Position numbers and translations under genes: made by a program. 64,000 nt of DNA from Heliopora coerulea. Lineage: Eukaryota; Cnidaria; Anthozoa; Scleralcyonacea; Helioporidae. The stretch covers positions 1,230,001 through 1,294,000 of the forward strand of contig JASJOG010000091.1 in the NCBI GenBank assembly GCA_030142905.1, in the 5' to 3' direction. Position 1 is the first letter of the stretch. Each line of letters begins with the position of its first letter. The notes under the pieces were generated by a model. The model saw only the letters and a program-made list of their open reading frames with translations, searched no databases and was not told the origin of the DNA. Below, piece by piece: positions 9,556 to 21,553 of the stretch.

Positions 9556-10288
9556 TAATCTGCAGACGTACGTTTCGCTGTAGTACAGCTTATCATTGCA
9601 GCTCGGGACGAACTTCGATTGGTAAGGAACATGTGTGCTCAAAAAGCTACTCGACCGGTGGGCATTGCTTAACGCTATTGGTTATCCTTATATATCCGTA
9701 GAGTGCTGAAGAACATCGAGATGTGGGAGCGTATATATATTTATATTTATATATATTATACGTTTAATGGAAATTTAAAATAAATGAACGGTTACTCGAG
9801 TTTCACGCTGTGAAGCGATCTTCAGACTAAAAATTAAAACTATAGACAGTGATATATATAAGCAAGTCAGTTGAAAAATTAACATACGAAATATATAACA
9901 TAAAGTGTTGTATCTATAGGGACCTATAAAAATCTAAATGGATAAAATATTCTATTTGCATCTATGGATAAAAATATCTATTTACATAAAAATATCTATT
10001 TGCATAAAAATTTTACACCATACCTACACTTTGTTACCAGCTCTGATCTTTTGTTCAATAAAAAACGTTTGTCTGCGTTTAAAATCAGCAGCTTTTCCGT
10101 TGTGCACAAGTTCATGAATTGCCCCCGCTCGTGTATGGTCTGGCATGCTTAAGAATTGACCATTCAATACTATAGTTTTCGTTTTTATTCTTCAAATCCC
10201 AAATGTATCTTGACAGTGCTGTACTGGTTGCATGCTTCTTGTGATTGAAAGAGTATATGTGATTGTTGAATCTAGTTTTAAATTCGCC

Positions 10289-10332
<44 letters not shown>

Positions 10333-11388
10333 AGTTTTTCTAAAACTTTCGTTTACCTTCTTCAAACTCATAACCCTCCTTAACATACTTATAAATTTGA
10401 CATCGTAATTTACCACATTTCCTCATCCCCTCATTATCATTTTCCTACCTTCTAACCTTCGAGCGGACTTACTCATCCTCAATGTTTCTAGGTCTTTTAT
10501 AAGCAACCATGGGCTTCTCCTCAAAGACCTTTTTCATGCCATTCGATACTTGTCATATTGGCCAAAGCAAATGTATTATCTTACCAATCCCCGATAACGC
10601 TGAGTGAAAATTCAAAACCAACCACATCCTCTTAACCAGTCTATTTTCCGTGGTATCCTGATAAACAATATCATCTCGTTTCTTTGCTTTGGCCTTCTTA
10701 AACTGATTTACAATCATACTCTCCCTTAAAACCTCTTTCAAGAAAAAACACTTTAAGTTCCTTAAGTCTTTTATTAAAAATCTCATCTGAATTACAAATA
10801 ACTTGCGTCTAACTCTCAATGCCTCCCCATGAGGAATTCCTTTCTTAACATCACTCAAAAACCACGACCAGCCGACAATATAAAAAAGTACAAAATAAAA
10901 CATATTCCGAAAAATAAAGACCTCTTGGAAAACTCAAGATATGAGTCAAAACAAGACGAGTATATGAGACTGTAATACAGAGTGTATCAAAAAAAAGTAG
11001 ACAATTTTGAAATGTCTAGAAAACTATAAATTTATCAAAATATCTCATGGATTTGTGTTAGTATAGGTACTTTAGCATCTTCAGGTCAATCTAACACTAA
11101 AAACAAACTGAAAATTTAACCGCGAAAAAAGCGAGAGCGGTTTGTGGAAGCCTAATTTTGAATGGCTTGTGCAAACATGAATGAAGGGTTTAAAATCCAA
11201 TTTGAATGGGCTGAAAGTATGGGTAATTTTTTACAAAGTATCAAAATTTCAGAAAATTTGATGAACATTAAGTCAGCAGCGCATCTGCGTAAACTTGGAC
11301 TTTTTTTCTGTTTAACTCGCAGCTCGCGTAACTTTTTTCATGCACGAATGATTTCATGCATGAGTGATTGCTCGGATGACTAAGCTAA
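9318..11388 (+). repeat. Left arm of giant palindrome (2071 bp)
   Basis: It is the reverse complement of 12751-14821. Mirrored features sum to 24139 at the ends and through the inner half. A 2-bp slip at the (TA)n tract near 10300 is cancelled by another at the (TA)n tract near 9530, so both arms have equal length. Mirrored open frames (116, 73 and 62 codons) translate identically. Content, outside to inside: AT-rich and GIY-YIG-bearing PLE debris, then the first 411 bp of a mariner element. Near-identity means recent formation, gene conversion, or an assembly error. Confidence 0.9.
10080..10920 (-). pseudogene. PLE C-terminal region in left arm
   Basis: The minus strand carries IPHGEALRVRRKLFVIQMRF, then NFHSALSGIGKIIHLLWPI, the RT-thumb-to-linker region of a PLE. 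After a (TA)n tract at about 10290-10328 comes the GIY-YIG tail (EFKTRFNNHIYSFNHKKHAT, then SIEWSILKHARPYTSGG). The microsatellite sits where the GIY-YIG start should be, removing the catalytic Tyr/Gly motifs. Mirrored at 13220-14060. The element at 63.0 kb is related (FHSALSGIGKIVDSL). Confidence 0.55.
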
Positions 11389-13161
11389 GAGTGGATAATC
11401 TTTTTTCATTCTTTTGTTTAATAAAAGGTTATGTTAATTACGCCTTGGGGGGATGCAAGAGGAATGTCCGGTTTAGGAATGGTGAATCAAATTCATTTGC
11501 TAGCTTGTTTTTCATATCAAACATTTGAAAAATAGTAAGACCGCAGTACACTCCACAGCAGAAAACTTTTTTGGTGACAGAATACCACTGTAATAACAGG
11601 AACGTGACGAGAGTGCTGGAAAGGTTTCGAGAACAGTATCCTGATGTGCGTTGTCCATCTAGAGCTGCAGTTTACAAGAATGTGGCTAAGTACAGTGCCA
11701 ATGGGATAAGTTGCAACCTCGACCGGGGAAGATCAGGACGTCTGAGAACAGCAAGGACTCAAGAAAACATCGAAGCCGTACGAAATGAGATCGAAAATCA
11801 GCGGCCAGGTGAGGAGAGAATAAGCGCTCGGCGGAATGGTCTTGATTTATCATTTGCGATCTTTAATTGTATCACAAGGTTGGACTTACGATTTCACCCA
11901 TTCCAAATGATACTGAGCCATCAATTGCTTGCAGGTGATTACCAACGGCGAGAACGGTTTTGCCAGGGCCTTCTGAACTGACCAGCGCGATTTCTTGAAA
12001 ACGTACTTATTGGAGACGAAGCAGGATTTGCCCTTAATGCCTCTGTCAACACCCATAACATCCGAGAGTACTGTCCCCGTGGTCAACAACCCATAGACTT
12101 TGAGTATCAGCGACATGATGAGCGTCACAAGGTAACTGTATGGGTTGGGTTGATTGGCAATGGAACTATCATTGGTCCTTTCTTCTTTCGGCAGAACATA
12201 GAGGGCGATAACTACCTGCAAATGATAAATGAGCAAGTGGTTCCTGAATTGAGGGAAATACGCCGTTTCGCTGCGAACGAAAATGGCCGGTTTCAGCGGC
12301 TTTGGTGGATACAAGACGGAGCACCACCTCACAGGAGACGAATTGTTTCTGAGCGTTTGGAACAATTGTTTGGAAACCGAGTTATTGCTTTAAATCGTCC
12401 CGTAGAATGGCCACCGAGATCTCCATTGGCTCTATTGGATTTTTTCCTTTGGGGTTACCTAAAGTCTAAGGTTTATGCCACTCCACCAGCAAACCTGGAC
12501 GAGAATGATGCGAGAAATCAACACGGAATGGATACTCTGAAACAGAACAGGCAAATGGTTCGTCGTGTCGTTTTTAGCATAAGAAGGAGGGCAAGACTTT
12601 GCGTGGAAAGAAACGGCGGACATGTTGAGGACTGAAGATAACTTTTGTAAATTCCGCTCTTGTTTGCTTTTGTATGCTTTAACGTTTTTGTGTAACAAAT
12701 AATTTTTTATGCAAGTTTCTAAATGTAATTTATTTTTGACAACACCATTGTTAGCTTAGTCATCCGAGCAATCACTCATGCATGAAATCATTCGTGCATG
12801 AAAAAAGTTACGCGAGCTGCGAGTTAAACAGAAAAAAAGTCCAAGTTTACGCAGATGCGCTGCTGACTTAATGTTCATCAAATTTTCTGAAATTTTGATA
12901 CTTTGTAAAAAATTACCCATACTTTCAGCCCATTCAAATTGGATTTTAAACCCTTCATTCATGTTTGCACAAGCCATTCAAAATTAGGCTTCCACAAACC
13001 ACTCTCGCTTTTTTCGCGGTTAAATTTTCAGTTTGTTTTTAGTGTTAGATTGACCTGAAGATGCTAAAGTACCTATACTAACACAAATCCATGAGATATT
13101 TTGATAAATTTATAGTTTTCTAGACATTTCAAAATTGTCTACTTTTTTTTGATACACTCTG
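10978..13161 (+). mobile_element. Mariner-type DNA transposon with 411-bp inverted repeats
   Basis: The ends read CAGAGTGTATCAAAAAAAAG inward from both sides and each is flanked by TA (10976-10977 and 13162-13163), the target duplication of Tc1/mariner elements. The inverted-repeat portion 10978-11388 is continuous with the larger palindrome arm. Transposase sequence fills the single-copy centre. At 2184 bp it is longer than a classical mariner because of the long inverted repeats. Transposase damage makes it non-autonomous. Confidence 0.85.
11571..12635 (+). pseudogene. Mariner-type transposase, one stop, damaged DDE
   Basis: A helix-turn-helix N-terminal region (LERFREQYPDVRCPSRAAVY, DUF4817-like) is followed by the DDE_3 catalytic domain. 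The first acidic residue is in LENVLIGDEAGF and the second in WWIQDGAPPH. The third should lie just after WPPRSP, but the sequence there is WPPRSPLALLDFFLWGYLK, one residue short and lacking the expected Asp. An in-frame TGA at 11979 splits the frame; the rest stays in phase to TGA at 12633, ending CVERNGGHVED. This enzyme cuts and pastes the element at TA sites. Start codon uncertain: the frame is open from a GTG-like position, so the true N-terminus may be lost. Confidence 0.8.
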
Positions 13162-13806
13162 TATTACAGTCTCATATACTCGTCTTGTTTTGACTCATAT
13201 CTTGAGTTTTCCAAGAGGTCTTTATTTTTCGGAATATGTTTTATTTTGTACTTTTTTATATTGTCGGCTGGTCGTGGTTTTTGAGTGATGTTAAGAAAGG
13301 AATTCCTCATGGGGAGGCATTGAGAGTTAGACGCAAGTTATTTGTAATTCAGATGAGATTTTTAATAAAAGACTTAAGGAACTTAAAGTGTTTTTTCTTG
13401 AAAGAGGTTTTAAGGGAGAGTATGATTGTAAATCAGTTTAAGAAGGCCAAAGCAAAGAAACGAGATGATATTGTTTATCAGGATACCACGGAAAATAGAC
13501 TGGTTAAGAGGATGTGGTTGGTTTTGAATTTTCACTCAGCGTTATCGGGGATTGGTAAGATAATACATTTGCTTTGGCCAATATGACAAGTATCGAATGG
13601 CATGAAAAAGGTCTTTGAGGAGAAGCCCATGGTTGCTTATAAAAGACCTAGAAACATTGAGGATGAGTAAGTCCGCTCGAAGGTTAGAAGGTAGGAAAAT
13701 GATAATGAGGGGATGAGGAAATGTGGTAAATTACGATGTCAAATTTATAAGTATGTTAAGGAGGGTTATGAGTTTGAAGAAGGTAAACGAAAGTTTTAGA
13801 AAAACT

Positions 13807-13852
<46 letters not shown>

Positions 13853-14585
13853 GGCGAATTTAAAACTAGATTCAACAATCACATATACTCTTTCAATCAC
13901 AAGAAGCATGCAACCAGTACAGCACTGTCAAGATACATTTGGGATTTGAAGAATAAAAACGAAAACTATAGTATTGAATGGTCAATTCTTAAGCATGCCA
14001 GACCATACACGAGCGGGGGCAATTCATGAACTTGTGCACAACGGAAAAGCTGCTGATTTTAAACGCAGACAAACGTTTTTTATTGAACAAAAGATCAGAG
14101 CTGGTAACAAAGTGTAGGTATGGTGTAAAATTTTTATGCAAATAGATATTTTTATGTAAATAGATATTTTTATCCATAGATGCAAATAGAATATTTTATC
14201 CATTTAGATTTTTATAGGTCCCTATAGATACAACACTTTATGTTATATATTTCGTATGTTAATTTTTCAACTGACTTGCTTATATATATCACTGTCTATA
14301 GTTTTAATTTTTAGTCTGAAGATCGCTTCACAGCGTGAAACTCGAGTAACCGTTCATTTATTTTAAATTTCCATTAAACGTATAATATATATAAATATAA
14401 ATATATATACGCTCCCACATCTCGATGTTCTTCAGCACTCTACGGATATATAAGGATAACCAATAGCGTTAAGCAATGCCCACCGGTCGAGTAGCTTTTT
14501 GAGCACACATGTTCCTTACCAATCGAAGTTCGTCCCGAGCTGCAATGATAAGCTGTACTACAGCGAAACGTACGTCTGCAGATTA

Positions 14586-14625
<40 letters not shown>

Positions 14626-14821
14626 TATATAGAAACTTGCCTTAATTCATTTATTTACTACAATATTGTTTCGTATGGCAATTCCCTCTGACGAAACGTT
14701 TCAACCCAATTTTTCGATTGTTTAATATACGTCACACCAAATTGCTTCAAAATTTAATAAACGCCGGGGGCGTTTATTACAGGAAATAAGGTAAATAATA
14801 TGTAAATGTTGATAGTTTTGG
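12751..14821 (-). repeat. Right arm of giant palindrome (2071 bp)
   Basis: The reverse complement of 9318-11388, ending with GATAGTTTTGG at 14821. Beyond this the right flank is unrelated to the left flank. On the left the PLE reading frame runs uninterrupted through the mirrored position, whereas here it breaks off at 14821. This arm therefore looks like the derived copy. Confidence 0.9.
13220..14060 (+). pseudogene. PLE C-terminal region in right arm
   Basis: The mirror image of 10080-10920, plus strand: the 116-codon frame ending in SALSGIGKIIHLLWPI at 13236-13586, then a (TA)n tract at about 13812-13849, then the GIY-YIG tail at 13849-14028. Same truncations as the left arm. Confidence 0.55.
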
Positions 14822-15245
14822 CAACGAAAGTAAAATATAAAGTATAGACCACTTCAATATTTTCACACAAACGTTCCCGCTCTATTAGCTCTTCAGGTGT
14901 AAATACATTATGAAAGTGGCAGCGTTATTTATAATTATCTAAACCAGGGGTGTCCAACCTACGGCCAGCGGGCCAAATGTGGCCCGCGGAGGATATTCAT
15001 TTGGCGCACCTTCGCAAAATCCTAAGTTTTATTATTACGTTAAATTGGTTAAATTTGCTAAACTGCCGCTAAACTTAAACCTGGCTGTGAGCCCTACGAC
15101 GGCTAAGATCAGTTTGGAATTGCTGAAGATCAGACGATTACGAGTAGAAACTTTGTCATCCGCCGTCCTTTTTCTAACCGCATGGAGTGCACGCGTGAAA
15201 TATTGCACAGGATCCACGAAATCGAGGCCAGTCAAGCATCATGCA

Positions 15246-17300
15246 ATGGCGTCAAAATGTAAGAAAAGGAAAATAAGCGATGAAAATCGCCGATCCCAAG
15301 AGCTTTGGGAGAAAAAGTATCTTGTGGAAGAAGATAAAGGAAACGTTTTATGTCTAGTGTACAAAGAGAGTATCAGTTGTAAGAAAGAGTACAACATTAG
15401 ACGGCACTACGATACAAAGCATAAATCGAACTACCATCACTTGAGTGATGCTCAGAAAGCTACAAAGGTATGTGGATATTTTTGCTTATACACTTGTAGA
15501 TATAATGAAAAATGTTTCTCATTAAACTGTTGGTAACTAGCAATTCCCTTTTTCTGGATGTTTGCTTTTTTGTCAACCCAAATACGTAGCACCATAATCT
15601 TTCACTTGCCTGTTGTAATCAATGTAATGTTTATGTGAAAAAGTTGCTCCCGGTCAATAGGTTAACGTTAAAGTATTTTATTTTTTGATTATAATAGTTA
15701 CAAGAGCTCAAAAACGGCCTCAAAAGGCAACAAAATGTGATGGGAAGACCAGCAGAGCAGTCTAAGAAGGCAGCATTGACCAGTTATGAGATTTCCTTTC
15801 TCCTATTCAAGAAGGATAAGCCATTCCTTGACGGTGAACTGGTGAAAGACTGTATTGCAGTTGCTGCTAGACACGTTTGCCCTGAACAAGTAGATGATCT
15901 TTCAAAGATAGGTCCCTCGCGGCAAACGGTTACAAGGAGAGCTGAGACAATTGGTACTGACTTGAAAGAACAGCTAAAAGACCTTGCCAAGAACCTTGAG
16001 CAGTATTCGTTTGCTCTTGACGGGTCAACAGATGAAGTAGATACAGCGCAATTAGCTGTTTTTGTAAGAGGGGTTGATGACAACTTCAATGTCACAGAAG
16101 AGTTAGCTGGACTTTGCAGTCTTAAGGAAACAACCACTGGACAAGATATCTTTCGTGAATTGGAAAATACAATGCAAGCTCTTGACTTGGATTATAATAA
16201 GTTGGTTGGTATCACAACAGATGGTGCTCCATCAATGGCTGGTGTTAGATCAGGTCTTGTTGGTCTTGTTGTGGGCAAAATTGCTTCTTTGGGATTGGAT
16301 CAGCCTCATTTCTCTCACTGCATATTACACCAACAGAAACTTTGTGCCAAGTAGCTGCAAATGGAACATGTTATGAGTATTGTGAAGCATGCTGTCAACT
16401 TTATTAGGTCAAGGAGAATGAAGCACCGCCAATTTCGCTCCTTTCTTGCTGATATCGAGTCAGCCTACAACGATGTAGTTTATTACAGCGAGGTACGCCG
16501 GCTGAGCAGAGGTACGATGTTGAAGCAAGCATTTCAACTCAGAAAGAAAATTGCTGATTTCATGGCAAGGAATAACAAAAGGGGTCCTGAATTTGATGAG
16601 CAAAATTTTATCAATGATTTTTCTTTTCTACTTGATATCACCACGCACCTTAATGTTTTGAACTGTAAACTACAAGGACCTAAGCAACTTATCTGTGATA
16701 TGTATCACCATGTTACTGCTTTCCAAGCAAAGTTGCAACTTTGAAAGGAACAGCTACAAAATCAAATGACTCCCCACTTTCCCACACTGTCTGAGCAGCC
16801 TAACATTAATCATGCAAGGTGCTTTCATCTTCTTGATGACCTTGAGAAACGGTTTTGTTGAAGGTTTCAGGATTTTAAGACTTATTCAGTCAACATCGTA
16901 ACGTTTAGCAATACCAAGGTTATGAATCCTTCAGATGTTTCACCAGCAATGCAGATGGAGATTATCGAATTGAAAACTGGCCCCCAGATGACGGAACAGT
17001 TCAGGGATGATATACCAATACTTGACAGTTACAAATCTCTTTCATCACTGAAGTATCCTAATCTCGGGAAACATGGTTATAAGTATGCATCTCTATTTGG
17101 CAGTACTTACATTTGCGAGTAAATGTTTTCTCACATGAATTACATCAAATCGAAATATAGGACCAGTCTTACGGATAACCATCTGGCTGATATATTAAGG
17201 ATGTCAGTAACTAATCCTCAACCAAGATTTAAAGATATTGTAAAAACAAGCAATGCCAGATATCTCATTAATTATTTACAATTTTACAATTTTACATTAT
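15246..17300 (+). pseudogene. hAT-3 transposase, spliced, four nonsense codons
   Basis: Exon 1 (15246-15467) encodes MASKCKKRKISDE... with a BED-like zinc finger (VLCLVYKESISCKKEYNIRR...YDTKHK), where the second cysteine is replaced by tyrosine. An intron with AAG|GTATGT and TAATAG|TT borders spans 15468-15697, and phase is preserved. Exon 2 continues in one frame with RNase-H-like catalytic patches (FALDGSTDE, LVGITTDGAPSMAG) and the C-terminal hAT block (SKYRTSLTDNHLADILRMSV, after GSTYICE). Stops at 16352 (TAG), 16742 (TGA), about 16857 (TGA) and 17120 (TAA) are the only lesions I find; no frameshift. The protein resembles GTF2IRD2/ZBED5-like transposases. Confidence 0.85.
15468..15697 (+). 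other. Intron in hAT-3 transposase
   Basis: 230 bp, GTATGT donor and TTATAATAG acceptor with a T-rich tract before it. Removing it joins ...AQKATK to LQELKNGLKR in the same frame. It shows that the genome is eukaryotic and that splicing was used by this element. Confidence 0.75.
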
Positions 17301-17689
17301 CTATTATGACTTATGGAAAGGCATTAAAATTTAAAGTGTATAACTTACCATTTTACCAGATTTTTCTTGTAACTGTTTCAATTTACTTTAGCATGATTTC
17401 ATTAAAACAAAAAATAACCACTCATATCTTGTCCATTACATTGGATTAGTTCATTAGATGTGTGCCGATGACGTGGCGCCCCAAATATTGCTAAAATCGA
17501 ATTTGGCCGATTGGCCGAAAAGGTTGGGCACCCCTGATCTAAACCGTTATTTTATCTTATTGGAATGTGGTAGTTAATTACAGTGTTAGTCATGGTTGAA
17601 ATTTTACGGCTTGTTATTTATATGCTCATAAAATTAAGATAACGATTTACATGCACTTAAAGTATGTTTAGGTTAGGGTTAAGAACGTT

Positions 17690-18970
17690 GATAATATCAT
17701 TTCCTTTGATTGGCGATGTAGTCGGCTTTGGTCTTCGCACTGATAAATAGGCATAATTTTGAATTCACCGCCTCTACATGACACTAAGTGTTTGCTAATT
17801 GTCAAATGTCGGTATTCTTCGTGTCGTATTTGTTCTTTGTGTAGGTTACCCTTTTCCGCAAGTTTTCTGTTTGGCCAAGATAAAAGGAGTCACATGTTTC
17901 ACATAAAATGAAGTAGATAACGTTTCTGGCTTTACAATTCATTACTCATTTTATTTCCCAGGATTTTCCATTTTTGAGGTTAATCATATTTCCTGTGATG
18001 ATGTGTTCACATGTCCCGCACCCGGGTTCTTCGCTTGGTTTTACAGTCGGCTGAGATCTTTTACCGTTGTTTTAAATTTTTTGGTTGTCGTTGGCTTACT
18101 ATTAGATTCGTGTTGTCCATTATTCGTTTTAGTGATAGCGAATTGTCAAGGAATTTAATATTTTGTCTGATCCTTCCGCCTATCTGTGAATTGTTTGGGT
18201 TGTGCGTAATGATGAGTGGAAGTATTTGTTTATCGTTCAATCTGTCATTTTTCGGTGCTCTGAGGTTTTCTGATGGTATCGAAGTGCTTTTTTTTATTCC
18301 TTCGGTGATAATTTTCAGTGGTTAAATTTGTTGTAATAGGAATTCCATCAACTTTTGTAAGCGCCTGTCTCGAACCTCCGTTTTTGACACAATGCTACAT
18401 ATTCTTCTCTCAAGCGAGTAGGGTATGCTTTGTTTGATATGTTTCGGGTGGGAGGATTTAAAATATAGATATTGGTGTGCGTCGATTTCCTTATAAAACA
18501 TATTAGTGTGTTGTCTTGTACCTTTCTTGTAAAGCAGGACGTCGAGAAATGGTAGTTCTTTGTCGCCCTTTTCCACGGTAAACTTAATTTTTTTGCGTAA
18601 ACTATTTAACAACGAATGGTATCCGTTTAATTTGTCCTCGTTGTCATTCCATGGGAAGAAGCAATCGTCTAAAAATCTTTTAAACTTTTTCATAAGGCCT
18701 TCTTTGTTTACACCGCCGTAAGTTGTTTCGTATTTGCCATATAATTGCTTCTCCAAATATCCCATTACCAGTGTGGCATACTTCGGCGCCATTTTTGTCC
18801 CCATTGTGGTTTTTTGGAGGTGTTTATACAGATTGCCATCGAAATGAAACGTGTTTTCTTTCAGAACGGTTGAAATTCCTTCCAGGATAAATTCTTTGGA
18901 AAATAGTCGCATCAAGGATGTATGGTAGTTGTCTAACCAGTATTCTATTGCTATTAGATCTTGGTCGTGA
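17690..18970 (-). pseudogene. Penelope-like element, RT plus GIY-YIG
   Basis: A minus-strand 197-residue frame (18322-18915) contains QKTTMGTKMAPKYATLVMGY and KRFLDDCFFPW. These are the PLE RT palm motif with (F)LDD in place of YADD, then ELPFLDVLLYKKG and the HQYL-x-x-x-SSHPKH thumb motif. Downstream at 18.0-17.7 kb other frames give GCGTCEHIITGNMI and VIYFILCETCDSFYLGQTEN, the zinc-binding linker and GIY-YIG start. Stops separate the parts. PLE proteins copy their RNA at nicked DNA. 5'-truncated near 18970. Confidence 0.75.
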
Positions 18971-19189
18971 GTAATGTTCGTGTAAAGACTAAGTCAAAGG
19001 ATACCAAAAATGTGTTTTAGTCAATCTGTTACGGAATCTGATTAAGAAAGTCTCTGTCGTCTCGTATATAGCTGAGAATATAGCTCGTATATAGAAAATT
19101 GCATGGGGCCTACTAGTGGAGAAAGCAAAAGTTGAAGTTAATTCGCGAGAAGACTTCGAAAAGGACCATGATTAGGACGACGAAGATCG

Positions 19190-20060
19190 AAGTGATTTGT
19201 TAGACGTTCTACTAAATTGGGAACGGCTATTGGTACAAAATTTGCGCTGGCTTTTGCGAATATATTTATGGGAAATTTGGAGGAATCTTTCCTTCAGATA
19301 TGTTCATAGAAGCCATGGATATGGTGGCATTTTTTATATTATGAAACTATCAAGTTCACTTGAGAAACTTGTGAAGGTATAATATCATCTTTGGATGCTG
19401 TGGTTAGTATAAACGACAGGAGGTTTGTAGCTGATGTTTATCATAAACTTACAGATACACATCAGTACTTAAACTGTAAATCTTGACATCCTCCATACGT
19501 CAAAAAAGCCACTTTGTAATTCTAAGGAGATTTATGAATTTAGTGTGAATGAATTAAAGAGCTTTCTTATTAACAGAGGTTATAAGGTGGATTTTGTGGA
19601 CAGACAGATCAGTTGTGGCAATGGTCTTGATTCAAGTTGTCTTCTTAAGATTAGAGAAAAACTAAGTAAGAAACTTGGTTATGATCATGAAATAATTTTG
19701 GTTTTGGATTTTCATCCGACTTTGATGATGTTTACAGAGTGCTTCGGCATTTACAGAGTTTGGTTGATTTTTCATCGTCATTTAAGAAGCTTTTACCTGT
19801 TGTCCTTATGGCAAGCTTCAGAAAGCCTAAAAACTCGAAAGATTTATTGGTAAGAGCCAAAGTTAGACCGTTGGAGGAGAAAATTAGGGAATGTTTTGCT
19901 GTAGAAAGAACAGATGCCAGGTTTATAAATTTGTTAAAACAGGCCAGACGTTTATTGTTAATGTGGAGCAATGGTCTTTCTACAACAATCATGGATTTGA
20001 TTATGATTTCAGTGGGTAGTATATCTTATGACATTTAAGAGATGCAATAACCAATATGTG
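19190..20060 (+). pseudogene. Penelope-like element fragment, plus strand
   Basis: Frames near 19222-19300 read GTKFALAFANIFMGNLEESF (RT motif preceding the catalytic DD). 19395-19480 reads SINDRRFVADVYHKLTDTHQ, and 19739-20000 reads MLRHLQSLVDFSSSFKKLLP then SFRKPKNSKDLLVRAKVRPL, the RT thumb and linker of a PLE. Several frameshifts occur, and the catalytic DD segment is missing or unreadable. It abuts the fold-back PLE that follows. Confidence 0.65.
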
Positions 20061-20100
20061 AGGAGGACAATAATATCTTTTAGGTTTTGGTTTAATAATT

Positions 20101-20355
20101 TGATAGCCTGTCAAGGAAGACACTAATACAACGATCAAGAAAAACCTCGGGATAACCGTTACTGACAAGTGTCTTTTTCAGCTAAAGTATTTCAGAATGG
20201 AAAAGGTGGTATGACGAACAAATTTTAAAATAACGATCGAGAAGAGTGTAGACCAGACCACGTTTAAACGATAAGGGAATGAAACTATCAAAGTTTGTAA
20301 ATAAGCCAGTGAAAGAGGGTTTCCGGTAGACTGAGGTGGTAAAGCCGTCAGAGCG
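20101..20355 (-). repeat. Inverted 5' copy of PLE segment
   Basis: The reverse complement matches about 20795-21050 of the adjoining PLE with roughly 10% differences: the frame here reads GLFTNFDSFIPLSFKRGLVY just as the downstream copy does. PLEs often carry inverted partial copies at their 5' end, so this is part of the same insertion unit. Confidence 0.7.
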
Positions 20356-21553
20356 GTACCCTTTTACCAACATCCCGCTTGACGAGAGAATAGATATTAT
20401 AATTAATAAGGCTTTCCAAAACTCCACTTTATTCGAAGGTTTCTCGATTTCGGAACTCGGTAAACTCTTATGTTTATTAGTTAAGAATTGTCATTTTATT
20501 TTTAGTAACTCATTATATGAACAGGTAGATTGCGTAGGTATGGGTTCTCCCCTTGGTCCTCTTTTCGCAAATACTTTTTTCTCTTTTAACGAACTTGCTT
20601 GGTTGACTAATTGTCCATCTGAAATTAAACCTCTTTTCTTCCGGCGTTACGTTGACGATTGTTTTGTTATTTTCCGTTCTCGAGACCATGTGCGCCTTTT
20701 CGAAGATTATCTTAATTCACAACACCCCAAAATTTCGTTTACAGTTGTGAATTAGAGGACAAATCCACTCTACCTTTTTCAGATGTTTCGATTGACCGCT
20801 CTGAGGCTTTACCACCCCAAACTACCGAAACCCTCTTTCACTGGCTTATTTACAAACTTTGATAGTTTCATTCCCTTATCGTTTAAACGTGGTCTTGTCT
20901 ACACTCTTCTCGATCGTTATTTTAAGATTTGTTCGTCATACCACCTTTTCCATTCTGAAATATTTAAGCTCAAAAAGACACTTGTCAGTAACGGCTATCC
21001 CGAGGTTTTTCTTGATCGTTCTATTCTTGTCTTTCTTGACAGGCTATTTTGTCCACCGCCTCACGATACAAATGTTTCTCAAAAAACTGTTATCAATTTC
21101 TCTTTTCCCTTCAGAGGGTCTCACTCTCTACAGATCAGAACACAAATCATGAAATTGTGTTCTTCCGACTTCCCAGATGTGTCTTTACGCTTTATTTTCC
21201 AATCTGGCTGGCGCTTATCTAGTTTCTTTCCCTTCAAAGACCAGATTCCCATGTTAATGAGATCGCGTATTGTTTATAGCTACAGGTATCGATGCTGCGG
21301 TGCATCGTATTTGGGGCAAACACGCCGCCATTTACATACACGTATCTGGGAGCACATGGGAGTTTCGCCATTGACGGGAAAGAAACGGGCTATTCACTCA
21401 CTCTCAAGTGTTCTTGCTCATACTCATCGAACCGGACATAGCATCTCTCCCGACGACTTTACTATTGTTTCTTCTTGCCGTTCTAATTCAAATTTTGAAC
21501 TTCTTCTTCGGGAAAGCCCACTTATTTCTAAGCTCAAACCTCCGCTAAACTAA
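20336..21553 (+). pseudogene. Penelope-like element RT-endonuclease
   Basis: The first frame (20336-20755) holds NIPLDERIDIIINKAF, VGMGSPLGPLFANTFFSF and FFRRYVDDCFVIF: RT motifs with an intact YVDD catalytic box. After a stop at 20753, a second frame (20783-21553) carries GLFTNFDSFIPLSFKRGLVY, a linker, then the GIY-YIG nuclease YRCCGASYLGQTRRHLHTRI with the downstream H/E residues and an INSALKASKE-like end replaced by SKLKPPLN. The N-terminal RT is missing. 3' sequence to about 21780 includes AAGATGTTGCATGTCGCAAC, a PLE terminal motif. Closely related to the PLE at 42.7-44.6 kb. Confidence 0.8.

Larger units (their letters stand above)
14945..17536 (+). mobile_element. hAT-3 transposon (GTF2IRD2/Charlie-like)
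   Basis: Starts CAGGGGTGTCCAACCTACGG and ends GGTTGGGCACCCCTG, classical hAT terminal repeats. Flanked by a perfect 8-bp duplication ATCTAAAC at 14937-14944 and 17537-17544. 2592 bp. It contains a single intron-bearing transposase gene with nonsense mutations, so it is a complete but dead element. Confidence 0.95.

Noticed and set aside
9513..9701. Small peptides of repeated Tyr-Ile at (TA)n tracts
   Set aside because: These frames, here and at about 1421, 10192, 48166, 48627 and 59730, are translations of microsatellites.
18011..18325. 104-residue plus-strand hydrophobic frame
   Set aside because: It is the complement of the PLE linker and GIY-YIG region read on the minus strand.
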